A stretch of DNA of 64,000 nucleotides from Mycobacterium sp. GA-2829 (GTDB lineage Bacteria > Actinomycetota > Actinomycetes > Mycobacteriales > Mycobacteriaceae), in assembly GCF_001499965.1 (NCBI RefSeq), contig NZ_LQIT01000032.1, forward strand, positions 1 through 64,000, given 5' to 3'. The notes below the pieces were generated by a model. That model saw only the letters and a list, made by a program, of their open reading frames with translations. It did not search any database and had not been told where the DNA came from. The translations under genes were made by a program, and so were the position numbers. The first letter of the stretch is position 1; every line of letters begins with the position of its first letter. Of the stretch, positions 27,401 through 34,570 are shown piece after piece.

Positions 27401-28424
27401 CGCGGTGCACGACCGTCACCCCGGTCAGGCCGGGCCGCCGCACCAGGTCCTCGACGTCGGCGTCGGGATCGTCGACGATCACGAGCAGGTGGCGGAACGC
27501 CCGGTCGGAGTCGCCGGGGAACGCGGGCCGGTCCGCCAGGGCGGGCGCCAGCGCGTCGCGCAGCTCCTCGATTCCGGCGGTGAGGTGACGCGCCGGTCCG
27601 ACACCGTCGGTCTCACCGGGAACGTCGGTGTGCGGCAGCCACTTCAGCCACGACCAGTCGTCGGTGTCGACGTCGGGTGAGGCCAGCGCCACCCCGAGCA
27701 CGCTGGGATCGTGCCACGTGACCGCCTGGGCGATCCACGCCCGCAGCGTGCCGCGCACGGCGTCGGTGTCGCCGTGCACCGCGATGCGGGAGACCTTGGT
27801 GATGTCGATACCGGCCGGGGCGTCGCGCAGCGTGCGCTGCACGTCGAGCAGACCACGGAGTGCGGTGTGCGACACCGGTTCCAGATCGATCTCGTCGGCG
27901 GTGTCCTTGACCCGCAGGGTGGCGTCGAGCGGGGTGTCGTGCAATCCGGCCCGCAGTACGAGGAAGTCGCCGTCGCGCGGATCGCGCTCCCACTGCCTGC
28001 GGGTGCCCGGGACGGTGGCCAGCAGGTCGGGCGCCGGATGCGACCACTCGAGCGCCGCGCGCTGTTCGGCGGCATGGGCGCGCACGTTGTCGCGCACCAC
28101 CGACAGGTACCGCAGGTAGTCGGCGCGTTCGGCGTCGACCTCCTCGGTGCGCATCTTGTCGGTGCCGCGGTACATCGCGGTGGCCGCCAGTAGCAGCACG
28201 AACGGGAAGAACAGCATGGTCGGCGAGATCAGCCGCATCCCGGTCGCGAACAGCGCCACGATCATGCCGACGATGAGCAGCACGATCAGGTAGGGCAGGA
28301 CGCGGCGCAGCAGCGACGGCGGCACCAGCCGCGGCAGTTCCGGCGGCGGTTCGATCGTGATGGTGCCCTTGCGGGTCGCCGGCGGGGGCACCCGGCGATG
28401 GGCCTCGAAGATCAGCCGGCTCAT
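24477..28424 (-). CDS. eccC3: ESX-3 FtsK/SpoIIIE-type ATPase EccC3
   Basis: The 1315-residue protein has two transmembrane helices near residues 41-85 and three ATPase domains. Walker A motifs are GMTGSGKS (about residue 480), GGPKSGKST (about 826) and GDNRSGKTT (about 1098). EccC is the motor of type VII secretion and recognises substrate C-termini. It is a single intact chain, as in ESX-3 of other mycobacteria. The ATG at 28424 overlaps the eccB3 stop by four bases. Confidence 0.95.
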   Translation of the reverse strand: MSRLIFEAHRRVPPPATRKGTITIEPPPELPRLVPPSLLRRVLPYLIVLLIVGMIVALFATGMRLISPTMLFFPFVLLLAATAMYRGTDKMRTEEVDAERADYLRYLSVVRDNVRAHAAEQRAALEWSHPAPDLLATVPGTRRQWERDPRDGDFLVLRAGLHDTPLDATLRVKDTADEIDLEPVSHTALRGLLDVQRTLRDAPAGIDITKVSRIAVHGDTDAVRGTLRAWIAQAVTWHDPSVLGVALASPDVDTDDWSWLKWLPHTDVPGETDGVGPARHLTAGIEELRDALAPALADRPAFPGDSDRAFRHLLVIVDDPDADVEDLVRRPGLTGVTVVHRVTAAPDREQYANPERPVLRIADGRIERWQPSGWQPYVDTADRLGVADARHLARRLSRWDSNPSRARSTTTGGSTFTTLLGIPDASALDVAALWAPRSREEELRVPIGVTATGEPLYFDLKDEAEGGMGPHGLMIGMTGSGKSQTLMSILLSLLTTHSAERLNVIYADFKGEAGADIFRDFPQVIAVISNMAEKRSLADRFADTLRGEVARREQLLKETGRRVQGSAFNSVTEYEAARAAGHDLPPLPTLFVVADEFTLMLADHPEYADLFDYVARKGRSFRIHILFASQTLDVGKIKDIDKNTSYRICLKVASPSISRQIIGVEDAYHIEAGREHKGEGFLVPAPGAMPIKFRSTYVDGIYEPPRVEKSIVVRALPQPQPFTASRVEPEPDTVIPSAAPEAEAAPPRKLIATIGAQLAQYGPKAPALWLPPLDDPIALVDVLQRSAIPARQWRWPLGEIDKPFEMRRDALVFDATSAAANMVIHGGPKSGKSTALQTFILSAAALHSPRDVTFYCLDYGGGKLAPLADLAHVGSVATPLEPERIRRTFGELEQLLRARQAAGARGDAFPDGYGEVFLVIDNLYAFSRDNTDTFNTRNPLLNKVTELVNSGLAYGIHVVITTPNWLEVPLNMRDGLGLRLELKLHDSRDSNVRIVGGLRRPAESVPADQPGRGLTMNAEHFLFAAPALELIPAINARFPEQTAPPVRLLPHDLSPDALGPLYPAPDRVVIGQREEDLAPVVLDFAANPLLMVFGDNRSGKTTLLRHIIRTVREHSTADDVAFTVVDRRLQLVDEPLFGDNEYTANIDRITPAMLGLSALIEKRRPPAGLTPAELSGWTYQGHTHYLIVDDVDQIPDGPAISGPYAGQRPWTPLIGLLAQASDLGLRVIVTARATGSAHAVMTAPLLRRLNDLQATTLMLSGNPQDSGKLRGHRFRRLPAGRAMLLGDTDTPTFVQLVNPLIEANASTRTHGKDYR

Positions 28425-29962
28425 CGGTTCTCCAGACGCGCGGGGTTCGGATCGGGTGCCAGGGTGTCGTGGGCGAGCAGTGCGTCGGCGCGCGACAGCG
28501 TCGGCCCGGCCGCGAACTGCGCCAGCACCGACCACGGCACCGGGACCGGGGGTGCGGTCAGACCCAGTGCGGCCACGGTCTGGTCGGTCGCGTCGCGCTC
28601 ACCGGGTTCGATGCCGTACCGCACGCCGGTGTCGCTGACCCAGAACAGCGATCCCGCGGTCGGCGAACCCGGTTCCTGGCCGACGGTCTGTACGAAGTAG
28701 CCGCTGCCGGGTGTCAGGGCGACGCGGTCGGCGGTCACCCCGTTGCCGCCCCCGACCAGATCGAGGGGGCGCACGCCGTCGGGGATCGGCAGCGCCGCAC
28801 CCGAGAGCAGGTTCAGCGAACTCTGTTCGGCGTCAGCGGGTTTGGTCCACTGCGCGCAGGTCACCGGGTCGGCGGCGGCGTCGACCAGGGTGACCGGCAC
28901 CGTCGGGTAGGCGGCGGTGTCGAGCACGCGCGACACCGGCAGCCGGGACACGTCGTCGGCGCCGAGTCGCGGCGGTTGCGCCAGGCCGTAGGAGTTGGTG
29001 TTGCGCAGGATCGACGCCAGCACCTGCGAGACGGGCTGCAGTCCGTCGGGCAACACGGCGTAGTAGCGGATGGTGTTGTCGGCCTCGTACGCGGAGACCA
29101 CGGCGCCGACGGGCGCACCGACCGGCAACGGGAACCGCGGGGGCGCACCGGCTTCGGGGATCGCCGGCGCGGTGAGCGGCGGCGCCTCGGGGATCGCGTT
29201 GAACAACCCGGCCGCGATCGGGCGGGGCGTCACCGGGGTACCGCCGATGCCGAGGGCGTCGGTGACGGCGCGGTCGGCCAGGTCGACCGGGCTGCGCCTG
29301 CCGTCCCACAGCAACCAGGCCCCGGCGTCGTTCGACACCACGACGGCGCGGTCGTCGGCGAGCGGTCGGGCCCGCTCACCGCCGTCGGCGACCGGCCCGG
29401 CCACCACGGTGACCCCGGTGTTGGCACCGGTCGACGCATCGCACACCGTCCACACCGCATCGCGAGAGGTGTTCTGCACCATGCGTTCCGGGGCGCCGGG
29501 GATACCGACGAGGTTGCCGCGCGGGAACTGGTCGATCTCGCTGGTCTTTACGGTGGTCGGGTTGTCGGCGCGGTCTGCGATCAACCGCGCGGAGGTCAGG
29601 TTGAGCACCGGGTGCAGTTGTTCGCCGATGCGCACGTAGAGCGCCGCGGTGGAGCGGTCGGCGAGGATCGCGTCGGTGCCCGCGGTTCCCGACGGGCGGA
29701 TCAGCGAGAACACGAAGCAGCCGATCACGCCGGTGACGAGGATCAGCACCCCGGTCAGCACCGCGCGCGACTGGGTGCGCAGCGGGTCGACGAGCATCCT
29801 GGTGTCGTGCAGGGCGACCCCGGAGGCGATGCGACGCATCATGAAACGCCATCCGGACACCTGGTGGCGGGTGACGAACCCGCGGCGGTAGGTGACCCGG
29901 TCGGGGTTCTCGTTGGCCGGGGTGCGGGAGGTGAAGGACCGGCGGTCGTCGGGTGTGGTCAT
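28421..29962 (-). CDS. eccB3: ESX-3 membrane-anchored component EccB3
   Basis: The 513-residue protein has a cytoplasmic N-terminus (DRVTYRRGFVTRHQVSGWRFMMRRI), one transmembrane helix (AVLTGVLILVTGVIGCFVFSLI, about 67-88) and a large periplasmic domain built of EccB repeats. Two Cys residues (CDAS near residue 175 and TCAQW near 367) may form the known disulfide. It stabilises the periplasmic side of the ESX-3 pore. Its start overlaps the eccA3 stop by four bases. Confidence 0.94.
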   Translation of the reverse strand: MTTPDDRRSFTSRTPANENPDRVTYRRGFVTRHQVSGWRFMMRRIASGVALHDTRMLVDPLRTQSRAVLTGVLILVTGVIGCFVFSLIRPSGTAGTDAILADRSTAALYVRIGEQLHPVLNLTSARLIADRADNPTTVKTSEIDQFPRGNLVGIPGAPERMVQNTSRDAVWTVCDASTGANTGVTVVAGPVADGGERARPLADDRAVVVSNDAGAWLLWDGRRSPVDLADRAVTDALGIGGTPVTPRPIAAGLFNAIPEAPPLTAPAIPEAGAPPRFPLPVGAPVGAVVSAYEADNTIRYYAVLPDGLQPVSQVLASILRNTNSYGLAQPPRLGADDVSRLPVSRVLDTAAYPTVPVTLVDAAADPVTCAQWTKPADAEQSSLNLLSGAALPIPDGVRPLDLVGGGNGVTADRVALTPGSGYFVQTVGQEPGSPTAGSLFWVSDTGVRYGIEPGERDATDQTVAALGLTAPPVPVPWSVLAQFAAGPTLSRADALLAHDTLAPDPNPARLENR

Positions 29963-31791
29963 GCCGACACCGACAGCCCGAGTCCGCGCAGCAGCGGTTC
30001 GGCCGACTTACGCACGTCGTCGACGGTGATGGTCATCAGTTCCTCGTCGGTGAAATCGTCTGAAGGCATGTGGTCCAAGCGGTATTCGCGCTCTTCCTCG
30101 GACCGCTCGACGAGGTTGCGGACGAATCGGCCGTTACCGGCGATGTCGAGGCTGCGCCGGTCGACGCCGTTGGCGTCGGGGCTCGACGATGCGGCGAGCG
30201 TGGCGAACAGCTTCTCCATCTCGTCGTGGGCGGCGGATTCGAAGACGCTGTCGCGTTTCTCGGCCATCCGCACCGCCATCTCGACGAGTTCGCCTGGCGC
30301 GTAGGACGGGAAGTCGATGCTGCGGGTGAAGCGGGAGCGCAGACCCTCGTTCGCGTCGAGGAACATGTCGAGGTCCTTGCGGTACCCGGCGATGATCACG
30401 ACGAGGCGGTCGCGGTCGTTCTCCATGCGGGCCAGCAGGGTGTCGATCGCGACGAGCCCGAAGTCGTTCTTGGCGCCGGTGGACACCAGCGCGTAGGCCT
30501 CGTCGAGGAACAGCACACCGTCGAGGGCGGCGTCGATGATCGCGTTGGTCTTGGCCTCGGTCTCGCCGATGTGCTGGCCGATCAGGTCGGCGCGGTGCAC
30601 CTCGCGCACGGTCTCCTTGCGCAGCAGACCGAGCCCGCAGTAGATCTTGGCGACGACGCGCGCGATGGTCGTCTTACCGGTTCCCGGCGGACCGGCGAAC
30701 ACCAGGTGGTTGGTGCGCTGCGCGACGGCCAGTCCGCGCTCCTGGCGGCGGATCGCCATCGCCACCGAACTCTTCAGCCGGGCCACCTGGTACTTGACCT
30801 CTTCGAGCCCGATGAACTCGGCGAGTTCGGCTTCGGCCTCGACGAGCAGGTGCGCCTTGCGGTCCTTCGCGCCGGGGTCGACGAAATCGGCCTCGCTGGG
30901 CTCGGTTTCGGGGTCCCACGGATTGCTGCGCGCCTCGATCCGGGCCGCGGTGGTGGTCACCAGCCCGAATGTCGGGTCGGTCAGCGCGATCTCGATCTCG
31001 GTGTTCTCGGGGTTGGCGGCGTAGAGCTCCTGCAGGACGTCGGCGGCGTCCTCCTCCTCACCCTGCGCGCGCAGCGTGAGGCCCTTGGCCAACCCGCCGT
31101 CCACCGCGGCGACCGCGATCGGCCCGGCGGGTTCGGCGAGGTAGGACATGGCGGGGGCGAACATGCCGAGGCGGGCCAGCGCGATACCGAGCGTGATGCG
31201 GGCGGCGTGTGCGAAGGTCGCGTCGAGCGCGGCGTCGTTGACCACCGGGGTGAGCAGCCGCACGACGTCCGACCAGCGTTGGGTGCGGTGGTGGATCGCC
31301 ACGCGCAACCAGCGGGCCTGCGTCCAACCCGGGCGCCGCCCGATCAGCTCGTCGACCAGGGCGTCGGCATCGGCATAGGCGCCGGCGTCGCAGAGCGCCG
31401 AGGCGTACGCGAGCTGGAAGTCGTCGTGGTCGGTGGCACGGAACTTGAGGTACAGGCCCGTGTCGTAGTGGAAGCCGAGCGCGCCGGGGGCCATCTCGAC
31501 GTGGCGCTGCAGTGCGCCCGCGGTGGCTCGCGTCGACCAGATCGCCTCGATGACGCGGGCGCTGACGTCGCCTGCGGCGGCCAGACCGGTCCACGCATCG
31601 CACTGATCGTGGGCGATGTGGGTCAGCGCCGCGAATCCGTCGCGGGCGGCGGGCAGGTCGGCGGGGCGCTGCCGGTCGTTGACCGTCAGACCCAGCGCGC
31701 GGCAGCAACTGGCAAACCGGCTGACCACGTCACGGTCGACCCGGGCGGGCGCGGTTCTCGGCGCCGCGAGCGTGTCAGTGGGCATTTCCAT
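29959..31791 (-). CDS. eccA3: ESX-3 AAA+ ATPase EccA3
   Basis: The 610-residue cytoplasmic protein has a TPR-like N-terminal half and a CbxX/CfxQ-type AAA+ C-terminal half, with Walker A GPPGTGKTT (about residue 367) and Walker B VLFLDEAYAL (about 428). EccA acts with EspG in handling PE/PPE and Esx substrates. It is the first gene of an 11-gene operon that is overlapping or closely spaced throughout. ATG 31791 is used; a second in-frame ATG lies two codons later and no ribosome binding site is obvious. IdeR-like boxes 48-92 bases upstream indicate iron repression. Confidence 0.93.
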   Translation of the reverse strand: MEMPTDTLAAPRTAPARVDRDVVSRFASCCRALGLTVNDRQRPADLPAARDGFAALTHIAHDQCDAWTGLAAAGDVSARVIEAIWSTRATAGALQRHVEMAPGALGFHYDTGLYLKFRATDHDDFQLAYASALCDAGAYADADALVDELIGRRPGWTQARWLRVAIHHRTQRWSDVVRLLTPVVNDAALDATFAHAARITLGIALARLGMFAPAMSYLAEPAGPIAVAAVDGGLAKGLTLRAQGEEEDAADVLQELYAANPENTEIEIALTDPTFGLVTTTAARIEARSNPWDPETEPSEADFVDPGAKDRKAHLLVEAEAELAEFIGLEEVKYQVARLKSSVAMAIRRQERGLAVAQRTNHLVFAGPPGTGKTTIARVVAKIYCGLGLLRKETVREVHRADLIGQHIGETEAKTNAIIDAALDGVLFLDEAYALVSTGAKNDFGLVAIDTLLARMENDRDRLVVIIAGYRKDLDMFLDANEGLRSRFTRSIDFPSYAPGELVEMAVRMAEKRDSVFESAAHDEMEKLFATLAASSSPDANGVDRRSLDIAGNGRFVRNLVERSEEEREYRLDHMPSDDFTDEELMTITVDDVRKSAEPLLRGLGLSVSA

Positions 31792-31838
31792 TGGTCGTTA
31801 CGCGCGAGGACGCTCGGCCCCCGCATTCTCCCCTTAAG

Positions 31839-31883
31839 TATGGCTAGGCTAACTTCGGCAGAAGTTAGCATTGCACAACCTAA
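31839..31883 (-). promoter_or_regulatory. Two IdeR-like iron boxes upstream of the ESX-3 operon
   Basis: Two 19-base stretches, 31839-31857 and 31865-31883, each match 13 of 19 positions of the IdeR consensus TTAGGTTAGGCTAACCTAA. One retains the central TAGGCTAAC and the other the outer TTAG and AACCTAA. Between them lies a perfect 9+4+9 inverted repeat (31848-31869, arm GCTAACTTC). A possible -10 (CATACT on the minus strand) abuts the proximal box. IdeR control of ESX-3 is established in mycobacteria. No Zur box was evident. Confidence 0.7.
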
Positions 31884-31923
31884 GTGTCGAGACGCACGCT
31901 GGTTGGCAAATCGGTGACGCCGC

Positions 31924-32817
31924 TCACCGCTTCGTCGCGGTGACCAGTCGTATCGCACCGATCATCGCACCGACCTCGGGGTCGTCGACCGGTGCCGGAC
32001 GGCCGACACCGGCGAGGTAGTCGGCGAGAAGGGTGGGTTCGGCCGCCCACCCGCGCTCACCGAACCACTGTTCGGCGGGCGCGAGCCGTTCGTTGTAGAC
32101 CAGGGTGAAGAAGGTTCCCTCGTTGCCCTCGGCCCGCTCCTCCTCGCGTTTGTACGCGAACGCCTCGGCGGGCATCGGGACCGATTCCTCGACCGCGACC
32201 CAGCTACCGTCGGCCGACATCGCGTCGATACCGGAGAACAGCGCCTCCTGCGCGGTGGCGGGCAGGTACATCAGCAACCCCTCGGCCAACCAGGCCGACG
32301 GGCGCGCGGGGTCGAATCCGGCCGCAATCAGCGCGGCGGGCCAGTCCTCGCGCAGGTCGACCGGTACCTCGCGGCGCTCCGCCGCCGGGTTCTCCCCGCG
32401 GTCGGCGAGCACCTGCCGTTTGAACTCCAGCACCTGCGGCTGGTCGAGTTCGTAGACGACCGTGCCGTCGGGCCAGGCCAGCCGGTAGGCCCGCGAGTCC
32501 AGCCCCGCTGCCAGCAGCACGATCTGGCGCACCCCGGCGGCCGTCGCCGCGGCGAAGTAGGCGTCGAAGTAGCGGGTGCGGGCGCCCTGGAAGTCGACGA
32601 AGTGCTCGCCGAAGGCCGTGTGCAGGATGTGGTCGGGTGCCGCACCGTCGAACAGCGCGGCCCAGTCACCGCCGACGGCCCGGCAGAACACCTCCGCGTA
32701 CGGGTCCACCGCCAGCGGCTCGGGTTTCCGCGCCTCCAGCGCGCGGGAGGCCGCTACGAAGAGCGCGGTGGAACCGACGCTCGTGGTGATGTCCCAGGAG
32801 TCCTTGTCATGACGCAC
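31924..32817 (-). CDS. SAM-dependent methyltransferase (UPF0677 / TIGR00027 family)
   Basis: The 297-residue protein has the family signature: DITTSVGSTALFVAASRALE at the start, IVLLAAGLDSRAYRL as the SAM-binding motif, VVYELDQPQVLEFK and the WLAEGLLMYLP box. These mycobacterial enzymes are annotated as putative O-methyltransferases and their substrates are unknown. It resembles Rv0281, which also flanks ESX-3. The start codon is GTG 32817. It lies 16 bases downstream of the MpaB-type oxygenase gene and may be transcribed with it. Confidence 0.86.
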   Translation of the reverse strand: MRHDKDSWDITTSVGSTALFVAASRALEARKPEPLAVDPYAEVFCRAVGGDWAALFDGAAPDHILHTAFGEHFVDFQGARTRYFDAYFAAATAAGVRQIVLLAAGLDSRAYRLAWPDGTVVYELDQPQVLEFKRQVLADRGENPAAERREVPVDLREDWPAALIAAGFDPARPSAWLAEGLLMYLPATAQEALFSGIDAMSADGSWVAVEESVPMPAEAFAYKREEERAEGNEGTFFTLVYNERLAPAEQWFGERGWAAEPTLLADYLAGVGRPAPVDDPEVGAMIGAIRLVTATKR

Positions 32818-32833
32818 AAAACGGTTATACGCG

Positions 32834-33745
32834 TCAGATCAGTGGACGCCCTGTGCGGATGCGCCGGTCCAGATCCCACATCAGGACGTTGAACGGGAAC
32901 TGCCGCAGCACCCGCGGCAATAGGTGGTTGACCGTGCGCAGCACGCCGATGAGCCGGTCGAAGCGGCGCTGCCGGTCGGCGTCCCACGGCAGCCGCATCT
33001 CGTCGCGGAACCGTTGCGGCAGAAAGCCGGTGGTGATCAGCAGCGCCAGCTCCTCGTTGCGCCGCTGCAGCGGGCCGGGCAGTTTCAGCCCGCGCAGCCG
33101 CGACGCCGCGATGGGATAGAGGTACTCGCGGACGGTGTCGTCGATGTGCACCTTGTTCAACGATTCCTGCCAGTACTCGTCGAACGCCGCGCGGTCGGCA
33201 GGCCACATCCCCTGCGGCACCTGCAGCGTGGTGCCCATCGTGGCGCTGTCGCGGTAGTGCTCCTCGGCGGCCTGCTCGTCCATCTCGCCGACGAAGAGCC
33301 GGTACACGTCGACCGCACCCTTGTAGAGACAGGCCGCGACCCACAGCTGCAGGTCCTTGTCGAACGCGTGGTATTTCACCGGGCTCTCGTCGGTGCTGTA
33401 CACCTGCGCGTGCGCCTTGTTCACCGCGCGGCGAAACGCCGCCTTCTGAGCGTCACTCCCCCGAGTGGCGACGGCCAGGTAGGTGAACGTGGTGCGGGCC
33501 CGTTTGATCGGGTGCAGGTCGACGCGGCCACTCTCGACTCGACTCTCGAGGACGCCGTACCCGACGCCGGGCCGGGCCAGCTGCATGATCACGTTGGCCG
33601 GGCCGGCGAGCAGCGCCACGCCCATCAGTCCGTCCGCCATGCTCGCGGCCCGGCGGGCCAGCAGGGCGGGCGGCGTCTGCGCCTCGGGGCGGGCCGGTGC
33701 GCTGACCGGACGTTCGACGTGCGGAATCGGTTCGCTGACCGTCAT
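32834..33745 (-). CDS. Oxygenase MpaB family protein (DUF2236)
   Basis: The 303-residue protein matches the DUF2236 / MpaB / latex-clearing oxygenase-like family: a GLMGVALLAGPANVIMQLARPGVGYGV start, the RARTTFTYLAVATRG segment and the VHAQ-like KAHAQVYSTDESPVKYHAFDKDLQLWV block with conserved His. Some relatives bind heme b; no activity is known for this one. It resembles M. tuberculosis Rv0276. It is divergent from a TetR gene 74 bases away, as Rv0276 is from Rv0275c, so the TetR protein is its likely regulator. Confidence 0.83.
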   Translation of the reverse strand: MTVSEPIPHVERPVSAPARPEAQTPPALLARRAASMADGLMGVALLAGPANVIMQLARPGVGYGVLESRVESGRVDLHPIKRARTTFTYLAVATRGSDAQKAAFRRAVNKAHAQVYSTDESPVKYHAFDKDLQLWVAACLYKGAVDVYRLFVGEMDEQAAEEHYRDSATMGTTLQVPQGMWPADRAAFDEYWQESLNKVHIDDTVREYLYPIAASRLRGLKLPGPLQRRNEELALLITTGFLPQRFRDEMRLPWDADRQRRFDRLIGVLRTVNHLLPRVLRQFPFNVLMWDLDRRIRTGRPLI

Positions 33746-33765
33746 CGGCCACCCCTTAATGTGAG

Positions 33766-33775
33766 AACACGTGTT
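33766..33775. promoter_or_regulatory. Candidate TetR operator (palindrome AACACGTGTT)
   Basis: A perfect 10-base palindrome lies in the 74-base gap between the divergent DUF2236 and TetR genes. It is short, so chance is possible, but position and symmetry fit a dimeric repressor site. Confidence 0.4.
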
Positions 33776-33819
33776 TCCTGATTTTCTCCTGATGGGTCGA
33801 CGGGTGTCAAGATGGACCG

Positions 33820-34437
33820 ATGGGACAGGTCCGGCCCTATCGCGGCGTCGAGGCTCCGGAGCGCCTCGCGCAGCGCAGGCAGCGTTTCCTCGAGGGCGGC
33901 CTCGACCTGCTCGGTTCGGCCGATCACGATCTGGCCGACCTCACCGTCCGGGCGATCTGCAGACAGGCCGGCGTCGCGGTCCGCTACTTCTACGAATGCT
34001 TCACCGACAAGGACGATTTCGTCGCCGCGGTGTTCGACTGGGTGATCACCGGGATCGCCACCACGACGCAGGCCGCGGCCGCCGCCGCAATGCCGCGGGC
34101 CCGCAGCCGCGCGGTGATGTCCGACGTCGTGCGGACGGTCGCCGACGATCCGCGGATCGGCAGGCTGCTGTTCAGCTCGCAACTGTCCAACGCCGTCGTG
34201 GTGCGCAAACGCGCCGAGTCCGGGGCCCTGTTCGCGATGCTGTCCGGCCAGCACGCCAGCGCGGCGCTGCGGCAGTCCGAGAACGACCGCATCAAGGCCG
34301 CCGCGCATTTCGTGGTCGGCGGGGTCGGGCAGACGATCAGCGCCTGGCTGGCCGGCGACGTCGTACTCGCACCGGATGCCCTCGTCGACCAGCTCACCGC
34401 GATGATCGACCAGCTGTCCGATCCCCGGTTGTACTGA
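33820..34437 (+). CDS. TetR family transcriptional regulator
   Basis: The 205-residue protein has an N-terminal helix-turn-helix (RFLEGGLDLLGSADHDLADLTVRAICRQAGVAVRYFYECFTDKDDFVAAVF, about residues 23-72) and a helical ligand domain. YFYECFTDKDD is the TetR recognition-helix end. It resembles Rv0275c. It probably controls itself and the divergent DUF2236 oxygenase and UPF0677 methyltransferase genes. Confidence 0.9.
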   Translation: MGQVRPYRGVEAPERLAQRRQRFLEGGLDLLGSADHDLADLTVRAICRQAGVAVRYFYECFTDKDDFVAAVFDWVITGIATTTQAAAAAAMPRARSRAVMSDVVRTVADDPRIGRLLFSSQLSNAVVVRKRAESGALFAMLSGQHASAALRQSENDRIKAAAHFVVGGVGQTISAWLAGDVVLAPDALVDQLTAMIDQLSDPRLY

Positions 34438-34450
34438 ACACCCGTGAGAA

Positions 34451-34480
34451 ATTGCGCTCACGGTCGTGCCACAGCGCAAT
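34451..34480. repeat. Inverted repeat sharing its core with the 9267 element (copy 2)
   Basis: ATTGCGCT at 34451-34458 pairs with AGCGCAAT at 34473-34480, and an inner CACG-GT-CGTG palindrome sits in the loop. The first 13 bases are identical to the left arm of the repeat at 9267. It lies between the TetR gene and fadE6. The 132-base gap holds nothing else that I recognise. Confidence 0.65.
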
Positions 34481-34570
34481 TGGACAGCCGCCAATGCAAT
34501 CTCCGCCATAACCAACCTGCGATGTAACCTGACTCCCAACCAAGCGGTTAATAGGGAAGGCAACGGAGCT

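Noticed and set aside
25365..27680. 771-codon frame opposite eccC3
   Set aside because: Its composition is low-complexity and it has no domain pattern; the eccC3 frame carries three ATPase motifs.
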